From: Auanema rhodensis | Lineage: Eukaryota; Nematoda; Chromadorea; Rhabditida; Rhabditidae | DNA length: 64,000 nt | Direction of reading: 5' to 3' | Assembly (NCBI GenBank): GCA_964057225.1 | Contig: OZ059899.1 | Location: forward strand, 20,158,501 to 20,222,500 | Part shown: in pieces, positions 26,846-41,800 of the stretch | Layout of the letters: every line of letters begins with the position of its first letter | How positions within the stretch are numbered: the first letter of the stretch is position 1 | Notes under the pieces: generated by a model | The model's database searches: none | Seen by the model: the letters and a program-made list of their open reading frames with translations, nothing else | Told to the model about the DNA's origin: nothing | Position numbers and translations under genes: made by a program

Positions 26846-29800
26846 ACAAATTTTTACTGATATTGGTGCATGGTAACCATGACTTTGAAATTTACGTGAA
26901 CTTTAATTTATGCTAATTAAACGTACACGTGGTGTGCACTCGGTATGTAACTCGCTTAACGTGTAAGATAAAGAGATGCGGTTTTCAAAATTAGATTCCC
27001 CATGTCCATATTAGTCTAAAAACAAATTTTTATTGATATTGGTGCATGGTAACCATGACTTTGAATTTTACGTGAACTTTAATTCATGCTAATTAAATGT
27101 ACACGTGGTGTGCACTCGGTATGTAACTCGCTTCACGTGAAAGATAAAGAGATGCAGTTATCAAAATTAGATTCCCCATGTCCATATTAGTCTAAAAACA
27201 AATTTTTATTGATATTGGTGCATGGTAACCATGACTTTGAAATTTACGTGAACTTTAATTCATGCTAATTAAATGTACACGTGGTGTGCCCTCGGTATGT
27301 AACTCGCTTCACGTGAAAGATAAAGAGATGCAGTTATCAAAATTAGATTCCCCATGTACATATTAGTCTAAAAACAATTTTTTACTGATATTGGTGCATG
27401 GTAACCATGATTTTGAAATTTACGTGAACTTTAATTTATGCTAATTAAACGTACACGTGATGTGCACTTGGTATGTAACTCGCTTCACGTGAAAGATAAA
27501 GAGATGCGGTTTTTAAAATTAGATTCCCCATGTCCATATTAGTCTAAAAACAATTTTTTACTGATATTGGTGCATGGTAACCATGATTTTGAAATTTACG
27601 TGAACTTTAATTTATGCTAATTAAACGTACACGTGGTGTGCACTCGGTATGTAACTCGCTTCACGTGAAAGATAAAGAGATGCGGTTCTCAAAATTAGAT
27701 TCCCCATGTCCATATTAGTCTAAAAACAAATTTTTATTGATATTGGTGCATGGTAACCATGACTTTGAATTTTACGTGAACTTTAATTTATGCTAATTAA
27801 ACGTACACGTGGTGTGCACTCGGTATGTAACTCGCTTCACGTGAAAGATAGAGAGATGCGGTTTTCAAAATTAGATTCCCCATGTCCATATTAGTCTAAA
27901 AACAAATTTTTATTGATATTGGTGCATGGTAACCATGACTTTGAAATTTACGTGAACTTTAATTTATGCTACATAAATCTACACGTGATGTGCACTTGGT
28001 ATGTAACTCGCTTCACGTGAAAGATAAAAAGATGCGGTTTTTAAAATTAGATTCCCCATGTCCATATTAGTCTAAAAACAATTTTTTACTGATATTGGTG
28101 CATGGTAACCATGACTTTGAAATTTACGTGAACTTTAATTTATGCTAATTAAACGTACACGTGGTGTGCACTCGGTATGTAACTCGCTTCACGTGTAAGA
28201 TAAAGAGATGCGGTTTTCAAAATTAGATTCCCCATCTCCATATTAGTCTAAAAACAAATTTTTATTGATATTGGTGCATGGTAACCATGATTTTGAAATT
28301 TACGTGAACTTTAATTCATGCTAATTAAATGTACACGTGGTGTGGACTCGGTATGTAACTCGCTTCACGTGAAAGATAAAGAGATGCAGTTATCAAAATT
28401 AGATTCCCCATGTCCATATTAGTCTAAAAACAATTTTTTACTGATATTGGTGCATGGTAACCATGATTTTGAAATTTACGTGGACTTTAATTTATGCTAA
28501 TTAAACGTACACGTGATGTGCACTTGGTATGTAACTCGCTTCACGTGAAAGATAAAGAGATGCGGTTTTTAAAATTAGATTCCCCATGTCCATATTAGTC
28601 TAAAAACAATTTTTTACTGATATTGGTGCATGGTAACCATGATTTTGAAATTTACGTGAACTTTAATTTAAGCTAATCAAACGTACACGTGGTGTGCTCT
28701 CGGTATGTAACTCGCTTCACGTGAAAGATAAAGAGATGCGGTTTTCAAAATTAGATTCCCCATGTCCATATTAGTCTAAAAACAAATTTTTATTGATATT
28801 GGTGCATGGTAACCATGACTTTGAAATTTACGTGAACTTTAATTTATGCTAATTAAACGTACACGTGGTGTGCACTCGGTATGTAACTCGCTTCACGTGA
28901 AAGATAAAGAGATGCGGTTTTCAAAATTAGATTCCCCATGTCCATATTAGTCTAAAAACAAATTTTTTTTGATATTGGTGCATGGTAACCATGATTTTGA
29001 AATTTACGTGAACTTTAATTTATGCTAATTAAATGTACACGTGGTGTGCACTCGGTATGTAACTCGCTTCACGTGAAAGATAAAGAGATGCGGTTTTCAA
29101 AATTAGATTCCCCATGTCCATATTAGTCTAAAATCAAATTTTTATTGATATTGGTGCATGGTAACCATGACTTTGAATTTTACGTGAACTTTAATTTATG
29201 CTAATTAAACGTACACGTGGTGTGCACTCGGTATGTAACTCGCTTCACGTGAAAGATAAAGAGATGCGGTTTTCAAAATTAGATTCCCCATGTCCATATT
29301 AGTCTAAAAACAAAATTTTATTGATATTGGTGCATGGTAACCATGACTTTGAAATTTACGTGAACTTTAATTTATGCTACATAAATGTACACGTGATGTG
29401 CACTTGGTATGTAACTCGCTTCACGTGAAAGATAAAAAGATGCGGTTTTTAAAATTAGATTCCCCATGTCCATATTAGTCTAAAAACAATTTTTTACTGA
29501 TATTGGTGCATGGTAACCATGACTTTGAAATTTACGTGAACTTTAATTTATGCTAATTAAACGTACACGTGGTGTGCACTCGGTATGTAACTCGCTTCAC
29601 GTGTAAGATAAAGAGATGCGGTTTTCAAAATTAGATTCCCCATGTCCATATTAGTCTAAAAACAAATTTTTATTGATATTGGTGCATGGTAACCATGACT
29701 TTGAAATTTACGTGAACTTTAATTTATGCTAATTAAACGTACACGTGGTGTGCACTCGGTATGTAACTCGCTTCACGTGTAAGATAAAGAGATGCGGTTT

Positions 29801-32800
29801 TCAAAATTAGATTCCTCATGTCCATATTAGTCTAAAAACAAATTTTTATTGATATTGGTGCATGGTAACCATGATTTTGAAATTTACGTGAACTTTAATT
29901 TATGCTGATTAAATGTACACGTGGTGTGCACTCGGTATGTAACTCGCTTCACGTGAAAGATAAAGAGATGCAGTTATCAAAATTAGATTCCCCATGTCCA
30001 TATTAGTCTAAAAACAAATTTTTATTGATATTGGTGCATGGTAACCATGACTTTGAAATTTACGTGAACTTTAATTTATGCTAATTAAACGTACACGTGT
30101 TGTGCACTCGGTATGTAACTCGCTTCACGTGGAAGATAAAAAGATGCGGTTTTCAAAATTAGATTCCCCATGTCCATATTAGTCTAAAAACAATTTTTTA
30201 CTGATATTGGTGCATGGTAACCATGACTTTGAAATTTACGTGAACTTTAATTTATGCTAATTAAACGTACACGTGGTGTGCACTCGGTATGTAACTCGCT
30301 TCACGTGTAAGATAAAGAGATGCGGTTTTCAAAATTAGATTCCCCATGTCCATATTAGTCTAAAAACAAATTTTTATTGATATTGGTGCATGGTAACCAT
30401 GACTTTGAATTTTACGTGAACTTTAATTTATGCTAATTAAACGTACACGTGGTGTGCACTCGGTATGTAACTCGCTTCACGTGTAAGATAAAGAGATGCG
30501 GTTTTCAAAATTAGATTCCCCATGTCCATATTAGTCTAAAAACAAATTTTTTTTTGATATTGGTGCATGGTAACCATGACTTTGAAATTTACGTGAACTT
30601 TAATTTATGCTAATTAAACGTACACGTGGTGTGCACTCGGTATGTAACTCGCTTCACGTGTAAGATAAAGAGATGCGGTTTTCAAAATTAGATTACTCAT
30701 GTCCATATTAGTCTAAAAACAAATTTTTATTGATATTGGTGCATGGTAACCATGACTTTGAAATTTACGTGAACTTTAATTTATGCTAATTAAACGTACA
30801 CGTGGTGTGCACTCGGTATGTAACTCGCTTCACGTGTAAGATAAAGAGATGCGGTTTTCAAAATTAGATTCCCCATGTCCATATTAGTCTAAAAACAAAC
30901 TTTTATTGATATTGGTGCATGGTAACCATGATTTTGAAATTTACGTGAACTTTAATTCATGCTAATTAAATGTACACGTGGTGTGGACTCGGTATGTAAC
31001 TCGCTTCACGTGAAAGATAAAGAGATGCAGTTATCAAAATTAGATTCCCCACGTCCATATTAGTCTAAAAACAATTTTTTACTGATATTGGTGCATGGTA
31101 ACCATGATTTTGAAATTTACGTGGACTTTTATTTATGCTAATTAAACGTACACGTGATGTGCACTTGGTATGTAACTCGCTTCACGTGAAAGATGAAGAG
31201 ATGCGGTTTTTACAATTAGATTCCCCATGTCCATATTAGTCTAAAAACAATTTTTTACTGATATTGGTGCATGGTAACCATGATTTTGAAATTTACGTGA
31301 ACTTTAATTTAAGCTAATCAAACGTACACGTGGTGTGCTCTCGGTATGTAACTCGCTTCACGTGAAAGATAAAGAGATGCGGTTTTCAAAATTAGATTCC
31401 CCATGTCCATATTAGTCTAAAAACAAATTTTTATTGATATTGGTGCATGGTAACCATGACTTTGAAATTTACGTGAACTTTAATTTATGCTAATTAAACG
31501 TACACGTGGTGTGCACTCGGTATGTAACTCGCTTCACGTGAAAGATAAAGAGATGCGGTTTTCAAAATTAGATTCCCCATGTCCATATTAGTCTAAAAAC
31601 AAATTTTTTTTGATATTGGTGCATGGTAACCATGATTTTGAAATTTACGTGAACTTTAATTTATGCTAATTAAATGTACACGTGGTGTGCACTCGGTATG
31701 TAACTCGCTTCACGTGAAAGATAAAGAGATGCGGTTTTCAAAATTAGATTTCCCATGTCCATATTAGTCTAAAAACAAATTTTTATTGATATTGGTGCAT
31801 GGTAACCATGACTTTGAATTTTACGTGAACTTTAATTTATGCTAATTAAACGTACACGTGGTGTGCACTCGGTATGTAACTCGCTTCACGTGAAAGATAA
31901 AGAGATGCGGTTTTCAAAATTAGATTCCCCATGTCCATATTAGTCTAAAAACAAAATTTTATTGATATTGGTGCATGGTAACCATGACTTTGAAATTTAC
32001 GTGAACTTTAATTTATGCTACATAAATGTACACGTGATGTGCACTTGGTATGTAACTCGCTTCACGTGAAAGATAAAAAGATGCGGTTTTTAAAATTAGA
32101 TTCCCCATGTCCATATTAGTCTAAAAACAATTTTTTACTGATATTGGTGCATGGTAACCATGACTTTGAAATTTACGTGAACTTTAATTTATGCTAATTA
32201 AACGTACACGTGGTGTGCACTCGGTATGTAACTCGCTTCACGTGTAAGATAAAGAGATGCGGTTTTCAAAATTAGATTCCCCATGTCCATATTAGTCTAA
32301 AAACAAATTTTTATTGATATTGGTGCATGGTAACCATGATTTTGAAATTTACGTGAACTTTAATTCATGCTAATTAAATGTACACGTGGTGTGGACTCGG
32401 TATGTAACTCGCTTCACGTGAAAGATAAAGAGATGCAGTTATCAAAATTAGATTCCCCACGTCCATATTAGTCTAAAAACAATTTTTTACTGATATTGGT
32501 GCATGGTAACCATGATTTTGAAATTTACGTGGACTTTTATTTATGCTAATTAAACGTACACGTGATGTGCACTTGGTATGTAACTCGCTTCACGTGAAAG
32601 ATGAAGAGATGCGGTTTTTACAATTAGATTCCCCATGTCCATATTAGTCTAAAAACAATTTTTTACTGATATTGGTGCATGGTAACCATGATTTTGAAAT
32701 TTACGTGAACTTTAATTTAAGCTAATCAAACGTACACGTGGTGTGCTCTCGGTATGTAACTCGCTTCACGTGAAAGATAAAGAGATGCGGTTTTCAAAAT

Positions 32801-32875
32801 TAGATTCCCCATGTCCATATTAGTCTAAAAACAAATTTTTATTGATATTGGTGCATGGTAACCATGACTTTGAAA

Positions 32876-35800
32876 TTTACGTGAACTTTAATTTATGCTA
32901 ATTAAACGTACACGTGGTGTGCACTCGGTATGTAACTCGCTTCACGTGAAAGATAAAGAGATGCGGTTTTCAAAATTAGATTCCCCATGTCCATATTAGT
33001 CTAAAAACAAATTTTTATTGATATTGGTGCATGGTAACCATGACTTTGAAATTTACGTGAACTTTAATTTATGCTACATAAATGTACACGTGATGTGCAC
33101 TTGGTATGTAACTCGCTTCACGTGAAAGATAAAAAGATGCAGTTTTTAAAATTAGATTCCCCATGTCCATATTAGTCTAAAAACAATTTTTTACTGATAT
33201 TGGTGCATGGTAACCATAACTTTGAAATTTACGTGAACTTTAATTTATGCTTATTAAACGTACACGTGGTGTGCACTCGGTATGTAACTCGCTTCACGTG
33301 AAAGATAAAGAGATGCAGTTATCAAAATTAGATTCCCCATGTCCATATTAGTCTAAAAACAAATTTTTATTGATATTGGTGCATGGTAACCATGACTTTG
33401 AAATTTACGTGAACTTTAATTTATGCTACATAAATGTACACGTGATGTGCACTTGGTATGTAACTCGCTTCACGTGAAAGATAAAAAGATGCAGTTTTTA
33501 AAATTAGATTCCCCATGTCCATATTAGTCTAAAAACAATTTTTTACTGATATTGGTGCATGGTAACCATAACTTTGAAATTTACGTGAACTTTAATTTAT
33601 GCTTATTAAACGTACACGTGGTGTGCACTCGGTATGTAACTCGCTTCACGTGAAAGATAAAGAGATGCAGTTATCAAAATTAGATTCCCCATGTCCATAT
33701 TAGTCTAAAAACAAATTTTTATTGATATTGGTGCATGGTAACCATGACTTTGAAATTTACGTGAACTTTAATTTATGCTAATTAAATGTACACGTGGTGT
33801 GCACTCGGTATGTAACTCGCTTCACGTGAAAGATAAAGAGATGCAGTTATCAAAATTAGATTCCCCATGTCCATATTAGTCTAAAAACAAATTTTTATTG
33901 ATATTGGTGCATGGTAACCATGACTTTGAAATTTACGTGAACTTTAATTTATGCTACATAAATCTACACGTGATGTGCACTTGGTATGTAACTCGCTTCA
34001 CGTGAAAGATAAAGAGATGCGGTTTTCAAAATTAGATTCCCCATGTCCATATTAGTCTAAAAACAAATTTTTATTGATATTGGTGCATGGTAACCATGAC
34101 TTTGAAATTTACGTGAACTTTAATTTATGCTACATAAATCTACACGTGATGTGCACTTGGTATGTAACTCGCTTCACGTGAAAGATAAAAAGATGCGGTT
34201 TTCAAAATTAGATTCCCCATGTCCATATTAGTCTAAAAACAAATTTTTATTGATATTGGTGCATGGTAACCATGACTTTGAAATTTACGTGAACTTTAAT
34301 TTATGCTACATAAATCTACACGTGATGTGCACTTGGTATGTAACTCGCTTCACGTGAAAGATAAAAAGATGCGGTTTTTAAAATTAGATTCCCCATGTCC
34401 ATATTAGTCTAAAAACAAATTTTTATTGATATTGGTGCATGGTAACCATGACTTTGAAATTTACGTGAACTTTAATTTATGCTAATTAAATGTACACGTG
34501 GTGTGCACTCGGTATGTAACTCGCTTCACGTGAAAGATAAAGAGATGCAGTTATCAAAATTAGATTCCACATGTCCATATTAGTCTAAAAACAAATTTTT
34601 ATTGATATTGGTGCATGGTAACCATGACTTTGAAATTTACGTGAACTTTAATTTATGCTAATTAAACGTACACGTGATGTGCACTTGGTATGTAACTCGC
34701 TTCACGTGAAAGATAAAGAGATGCGGTTTTCAAAATTAGATTCCCCATGTCCATATTAGTCTAAAAACAAATTTTTATTGATATTGGTGCATGGTAACCA
34801 TGACTTTGAAATTTACGTGAACTTTAATTTATGCTACATAAATCTACACGTGATGTGCACTTGGTATGTAACTCGCTTCACGTGAAAGATAAAAAGATGC
34901 GGTTTTTAAAATTAGATTCCCCATGTCCATATTAGTCTAAAAACAATTTTTTACTGATATTGGTGCATGGTAACCATGACTTTGAAATTTACGTGAACTT
35001 TAATTTATGCTAATTAAACGTACACGTGGTGTGCACTCGGTATGTAACTCGCTTCACGTGTAAGATAAAGAGATGCGGTTTTCAAAATTAGATTCCCCAT
35101 GTCCATATTAGTCTAAAAACAAATTTTTATTGATATTGGTGCATGGTAACCATGACTTTAAAATTTACGTGAACTTTAATTTATGCTAATTAAACGTACA
35201 CGTGGTGTGCACTCGGTATGTAACTCGCTTCACGTGTAAGATAAAGAGATGCGGTTTTCAAAATTAGATTCCCCATGTCCATATTAGTCTAAAAACAAAT
35301 TTTTATTGATATTGGTGCATGGTAACCATGACTTTGAAATTTACGTGAACTTTAATTTATGCTACATAAATCTACACGTGATGTGCACTTGGTATGTAAC
35401 TCGCTTCACGTGAAAGATAAAGAGATGCGGTTTTCAAAATTAGATTCCCCATGTCCATATTAGTCTAAAAACAAATTTTTATTGATATTGGTGCATGGTA
35501 ACCATGACTTTGAAATTTACGTGAACTTTAATTTATGCTGATTAAACGTACACGTGGTGTGCACTCGGTATGTAACTCGCTTCACGTGTAAGATAAAGAG
35601 ATGCGGTTTTCGAAATTAGATTCCCCATGTCCATATTAGTCTAAAAACAAATTTTTATTGATATTGGTGCATGGTAACCATGATTTTGAAATTTACGTGA
35701 ACTTTAATTCATGCTAATTAAATGTACACGTGGTGTGCACTCGGTATGTAACTCGCTTCACGTGAAAGATAAAGAGATGCAGTTATCAAAATTAGATTCC

Positions 35801-38800
35801 CCATGTCCATATTAGTCTAAAAACAAATTTTTATTGATATTGGTGCATGGTAACCATGATTTTGAAATTTACGTGAACTTTAATTCATGCTAATTAAATG
35901 TACACGTGGTGTGCACTCGGTATGTAACTCGCTTCACGTGTAAGATAAAGAGATGCGGTTTTCGAAATTAGATTCCCCATGTCCATATTAGTCTAAAAAC
36001 AAATTTTTATTGATATTGGTGCATGGTAACCATGATTTTGAAATTTACGTGAACTTTAATTCATGCTAATTAAATGTACACGTGGTGTGCACTCGGTATG
36101 TAACTCGCTTCACGTGAAAGATAAAGAGATGCAGTTATCAAAATTAGATTCCCCATGTCCATATTAGTCTAAAAACAATTTTTTACTGATATTGGTGCAT
36201 GGTAACCATGATTTTGAAATTTACGTGAACTTTAATTTATGCTAATTAAACGTACACGTGATGTGCACTTGGTATGTAACTCGCTTCACGTGAAAGATAA
36301 AGAGATGCGGTTCTCAAAATTAGATTCCCCATGTCCATATTAGTCTAAAAACAAATTTTTATTGATATTGGTGCATGGTAACCATGACTTTGAAATTTAC
36401 GTGAACTTTAATTTATGCTAATTAAACGTACACGTGGTGTGCACTCGGTATGTAACTCGCTTCACGTGAAAGATAAAGAGATGCGGTTTTCAAAATTAGA
36501 TTCCCCATGTCCATATTAGTCTAAAAACAAATTTTTTTTGATATTGGTGCATGGTAACCATGATTTTGAAATTTACGTGAACTTTAATTTATGCTAATTA
36601 AATGTACACGTGGTGTGCACTTGGTATGTAACTCGCTTCACGTGAAAGATAAAGAGATGCGGTTTTCAAAATTAGATTCCCCATGTCCATATTAGTCTAA
36701 AAACAAATTTTTATTGATATTGGTGCATGGTAACCATGACTTTGAAATTTACGTGAACTTTAATTTATGCTAATTAAACGTACACGTGGTGTGCACTCGG
36801 TATGTAACTCGCTTCACGTGAAAGATAAAAAGATGCGGTTTTTAAAATTAGATTCCCCATGTCCATATTAGTCTAAAAACAATTTTTTACTGATATTGGT
36901 GCATGGTAACCATGACTTTGAAATTTACGTGAACTTTAATTTATGCTAATTAAACGTACACGTGGTGTGCACTCGGTATGTAACTCGCTTCACGTGTAAG
37001 ATAAAGAGATGCGGTTTTCAAAATTAGATTCCCCATGTCCATATTAGTCTAAAAACAAATTTTTATTGATATTGGTGCATGGTAACCATGACTTTGAAAT
37101 TTACGTGAACTTTAATTTATGCTAATTAAACGTACACGTGGTGTGCACTCGGTATGTAACTCGCTTCACGTGAAAGATAAAGAGATGCGGTTTTCAAAAT
37201 TAGATTCCCCATGTCCATATTAGTCTAAAAACAAATTTTTATTGATATTGGTGCATGGTAACCATGACTTTGAAATTTACGTGAACTTTAATTTATGCTA
37301 ATTAAACGTACACGTGGTGTGCACTCGGTATGTAACTCGCTTCACGTGTAAGATAAAGAGATGCGGTTTTCAAAATTAGATTCCCCATGTCCATATTAGT
37401 CTAAAAACAAATTTTTATTGATATTGGTGCATGGTAACCATGACTTTGAAATTTACGTGAACTTTAATTTATGCTAATTAAACGTACACGTGGTGTGCAC
37501 TCGGTATGTAACTCGCTTCACGTGTAAGATAAAGAGATGCGGTTTTCGAAATTAGATTCCCCATGTCCATATTAGTCTAAAAACAAATTTTTATTGATAT
37601 TGGTGCATGGTAACCATGATTTTGAAATTTACGTGAACTTTAATTCATGCTAATTAAATGTACACGTGGTGTGCACTCGGTATGTAACTCGCTTCACGTG
37701 AAAGATAAAGAGATGCAGTTATCAAAATTAGATTCCCCATGTACATATTAGTCTAAAAACAATTTTTTACTGATATTGGTGCATGGTAACCATGATTTTG
37801 AAATTTACGTGAACTTTAATTTATGCTAATTAAACGTACACGTGATGTGCACTTGGTATGTAACTCGCTTCACGTGAAAGATAAAGAGATGCGGTTTTTA
37901 AAATTAGATTCCCCATGTCCATATTAGTCTAAAAACAATTTTTTACTGATATTGGTGCATGGTAACCATGATTTTGAAATTTACGTGAACTTTAATTTAT
38001 GCTAATTAAACGTACACGTGGTGTGCACTCGGTATGTAACTCGCTTCACGTGTAAGATAAAGAGATGCGGTTTTCAAAATTAGATTCCCCATGTCCATAT
38101 TAGTCTAAAAACAAATTTTTTTTGATATTGGTGCATGGTAACCATGATTTTGAAATTTACGTGAACTTTAATTTATGCTAATTAAATGTACACGTGGTGT
38201 GCACTTGGTATGTAACTCGCTTCACGTGAAAGATAAAGAGATGCGGTTTTCAAAATTAGATTCCCCATGTCCATATTAGTCTAAAAACAAATTTTTATTG
38301 ATATTGGTGCATGGTAACCATGACTTTGAATTTTACGTGAACTTTAATTTATGCTAATTAAACGTACACGTGGTGTGCACTCGGTATGTAACTCGCTTCA
38401 CGTGTAAGATAAAGAGATGCGGTTTTCAAAATTAGATTCCCCATGTCCATATTAGTCTAAAAACAAATTTTTACTGATATTGGTGCATGGTAACCATGAC
38501 TTTGAAATTTACGTGAACTTTAATTTATGCTAATTAAACGTACACGTGGTGTGCACTCGGTATGTAACTCGCTTAACGTGTAAGATAAAGAGATGCGGTT
38601 TTCAAAATTAGATTCCCCATGTCCATATTAGTCTAAAAACAAATTTTTATTGATATTGGTGCATGGTAACCATGATTTTGAAATTTACGTGAACTTTAAT
38701 TTATGCTAATTAAACGTACACGTGGTGTGCACTCGGTATGTAACTCGCTTCACGTGTAAGATAAAGAGATGCGGTTTTCAAAATTAGATTCCCCATGTCC

Positions 38801-41800
38801 ATATTAGTCTAAAAACAAATTTTTTTTTGATATTGGTGCATGGTAACCATGACTTTGAAATTTACGTGAACTTTAATTTATGCTACATAAATCTACACGT
38901 GATGTGCACTTGGTATGTAACTCGCTTCACGTGAAAGATAAAAAGATGCGGTTTTTAAAATTAGATTCCCCATGTCCATATTAGTCTAAAAACAATTTTT
39001 TACTGATATTGGTGCATGGTAACCATGACTTTGAAATTTACGTGAACTTTAATTTATGCTAATTAAACGTACACGTGGTGTGCACTCGGTATGTAACTCG
39101 CTTCACGTGTAAGATAAAGAGATGCGGTTTTCAAAATTAGATTCCCCATGTCCATATTAGTCTAAAAACAAATTTTTATTGATATTGGTGCATGGTAACC
39201 ATGACTTTGAAATTTACGTGAACTTTAATTTATGCTAATTAAACGTACACGTGGTGTGCACTCGGTATGTAACTCGCTTCACGTGTAAGATAAAGAGATG
39301 CGGTTTTCAAAATTAGATTCCCCATGTCCATGTTAGTCTAAAAACAAATTTTTATTGATATTGGTGCATGGTAACCATGACTTTGAAATTTACGTGAACT
39401 TTAATTTATGCTAATTAAACGTACACGTGGTGTGCACTCGGTATGTAACTCGCTTCACGTGTAAGATAAAGAGATGCGGTTTTCAAAATTAGATTCCCCA
39501 TGTCCATATTAGTCTAAAAACAAATTTTTATTGATATTGGTGCATGGTAACCATGACTTTGAATTTTACGTGAACTTTAATTCATGCTAATTAAATGTAC
39601 ACGTGGTGTGCACTCGGTATGTAACTCGCTTCACGTGTAAGATAAAGAGATGCAGTTATCAAAATTAGATTCCCCATGTCCATATTAGTCTAAAAACAAA
39701 TTTTTATTGATATTGGTGCATGGTAACCATGACTTTGAAATTTACGTGAACTTTAATTCATGCTAATTAAATGTACACGTGGTGTGCCCTCGGTATGTAA
39801 CTCGCTTCACGTGAAAGATAAAGAGATGCAGTTATCAAAATTAGATTCCCCATGTACATATTAGTCTAAAAACAATTTTTTACTGATATTGGTGCATGGT
39901 AACCATGATTTTGAAATTTACGTGAACTTTAATTTATGCTAATTAAACGTACACGTGATGTGCACTTGGTATGTAACTCGCTTCACGTGAAAGATAAAGA
40001 GATGCGGTTTTTAAAATTAGATTCCCCATGTCCATATTAGTCTAAAAACAATTTTTTACTGATATTGGTGCATGGTAACCATGATTTTGAAATTTACGTG
40101 AACTTTAATTTATGCTAATTAAACGTACACGTGGTGTGCACTCGGTATGTAACTCGCTTCACGTGAAAGATAAAGAGATGCGGTTCTCAAAATTAGATTC
40201 CCCATGTCCATATTAGTCTAAAAACAAATTTTTATTGATATTGGTGCATGGTAACCATGATTTTGAAATTTACGTGAACTTTAATTTATGCTAATTAAAC
40301 GTACACGTGGTGTGCACTCGGTATGTAACTCGCTTCACGTGAAAGATAGAGAGATGCGGTTTTCAAAATTAGATTCCCCATGTCCATATTAGTCTAAAAA
40401 CAAATTTTTATTGATATTGGTGCATGGTAACCATGACTTTGAAATTTACGTGAACTTTAATTTATGCTACATAAATCTACACGTGATGTGCACTTGGTAT
40501 GTAACTCGCTTCACGTGAAAGATAAAAAGATGCGGTTTTTAAAATTAGATTCCCCATGTCCATATTAGTCTAAAAACAATTTTTTACTGATATTGGTGCA
40601 TGGTAACCATGACTTTGAAATTTACGTGAACTTTAATTTATGCTAATTAAACGTACACGTGGTGTGCACTCGGTATGTAACTCGCTTCACGTGTAAGCTA
40701 AAGAGATGCGGTTTTCAAAATTAGATTCCCCATGTCCATATTAGTCTAAAAACAAATTTTTATTGATATTGGTGCATGGTAACCATGATTTTGAAATTTA
40801 AGTGAACTTTAATTTATGCTAATTAAACGTACACGTGGTGTGCACTCGGTATGTAACTCGCTTCACGTGTAAGATAAAGAGATGCGGTTTTCAAAATTAG
40901 ATTCCCCATGTCCATATTAGTCTAAAAACAAATTTTTTTTTGATATTGGTGCATGGTAACCATGACTTTGAAATTTACGTGAACTTTAATTTATGCTAAT
41001 TAAACGTACACGTGGTGTGCACTCGGTATGTAACTCGCTTCACGTGTAAGATAAAGAGATGCGGTTTTCAAAATTAGATTACTCATGTCCATATTAGTCT
41101 AAAAACAAATTTTTATTGATATTGGTGCATGGTAACCATGACTTTGAAATTTACGTGAACTTTAATTTATGCTAATTAAACGTACACGTGGTGTGCACTC
41201 GGTATGTAACTCGCTTCACGTGTAAGATAAAGAGATGCGGTTTTCAAAATTAGATTCCCCATGTCCATATTAGTCTAAAAACAAATTTTTATTGATATTG
41301 GTGCATGGTAACCATGATTTTGAAATTTACGTGAACTTTAATTCATGCTAATTAAATGTACACGTGGTGTGGACTCGGTATGTAACTCGCTTCACGTGAA
41401 AGATAAAGAGATGCAGTTATCAAAATTAGATTCCCCATGTCCATATTAGTCTAAAAACAATTTTTTACTGATATTGGTGCATGGTAACCATGATTTTGAA
41501 ATTTACGTGGACTTTAATTTATGCTAATTAAACGTACACGTGATGTGCACTTGGTATGTAACTCGCTTCACGTGAAAGATAAAGAGATGAGGTTTTTAAA
41601 ATTAGATTCCCCATGTCCATATTAGTCTAAAAACAATTTTTTACTGATATTGGTGCATGGTAACCATGATTTTGAAATTTACGTGAACTTTAATTTAAGC
41701 TAATCAAACGTACACGTGGTGTGCTCTCGGTATGTAACTCGCTTCACGTGAAAGATAAAGAGATGCGGTTTTCAAAATTAGATTCCCCATGTCCATATTA

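Larger units (their letters stand above)
17209..33016 (+). repeat. Copy A of a 15,667-bp (89-monomer) tandem segmental duplication
   Basis: Copy A matches copy B at a constant offset of 15,667 bp, which is 89 monomers plus three T9 insertions. Every rare variant I checked aligns, among them CCATAAC, CTTAACGTG (22904 and 38571, 26954 and 42621), CCATGTTAG, GTGCCCTCGG, GATAGAGAG, TAAGCTAAAG, TTAAGTGAAC, ATTACTCATG, GTGGACTCGG, AAATCAAAT and CAAACTTTTATT. Three differences were seen: 27164/42831 (A/C), 28236/43903 (C/G) and 31751/47418 (T/C). Identity begins just after 17208 (T against A at 32875) and ends just before 33017 (A against T at 48684). The comparison was by diagnostic variants and not base by base. 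Confidence 0.9.
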
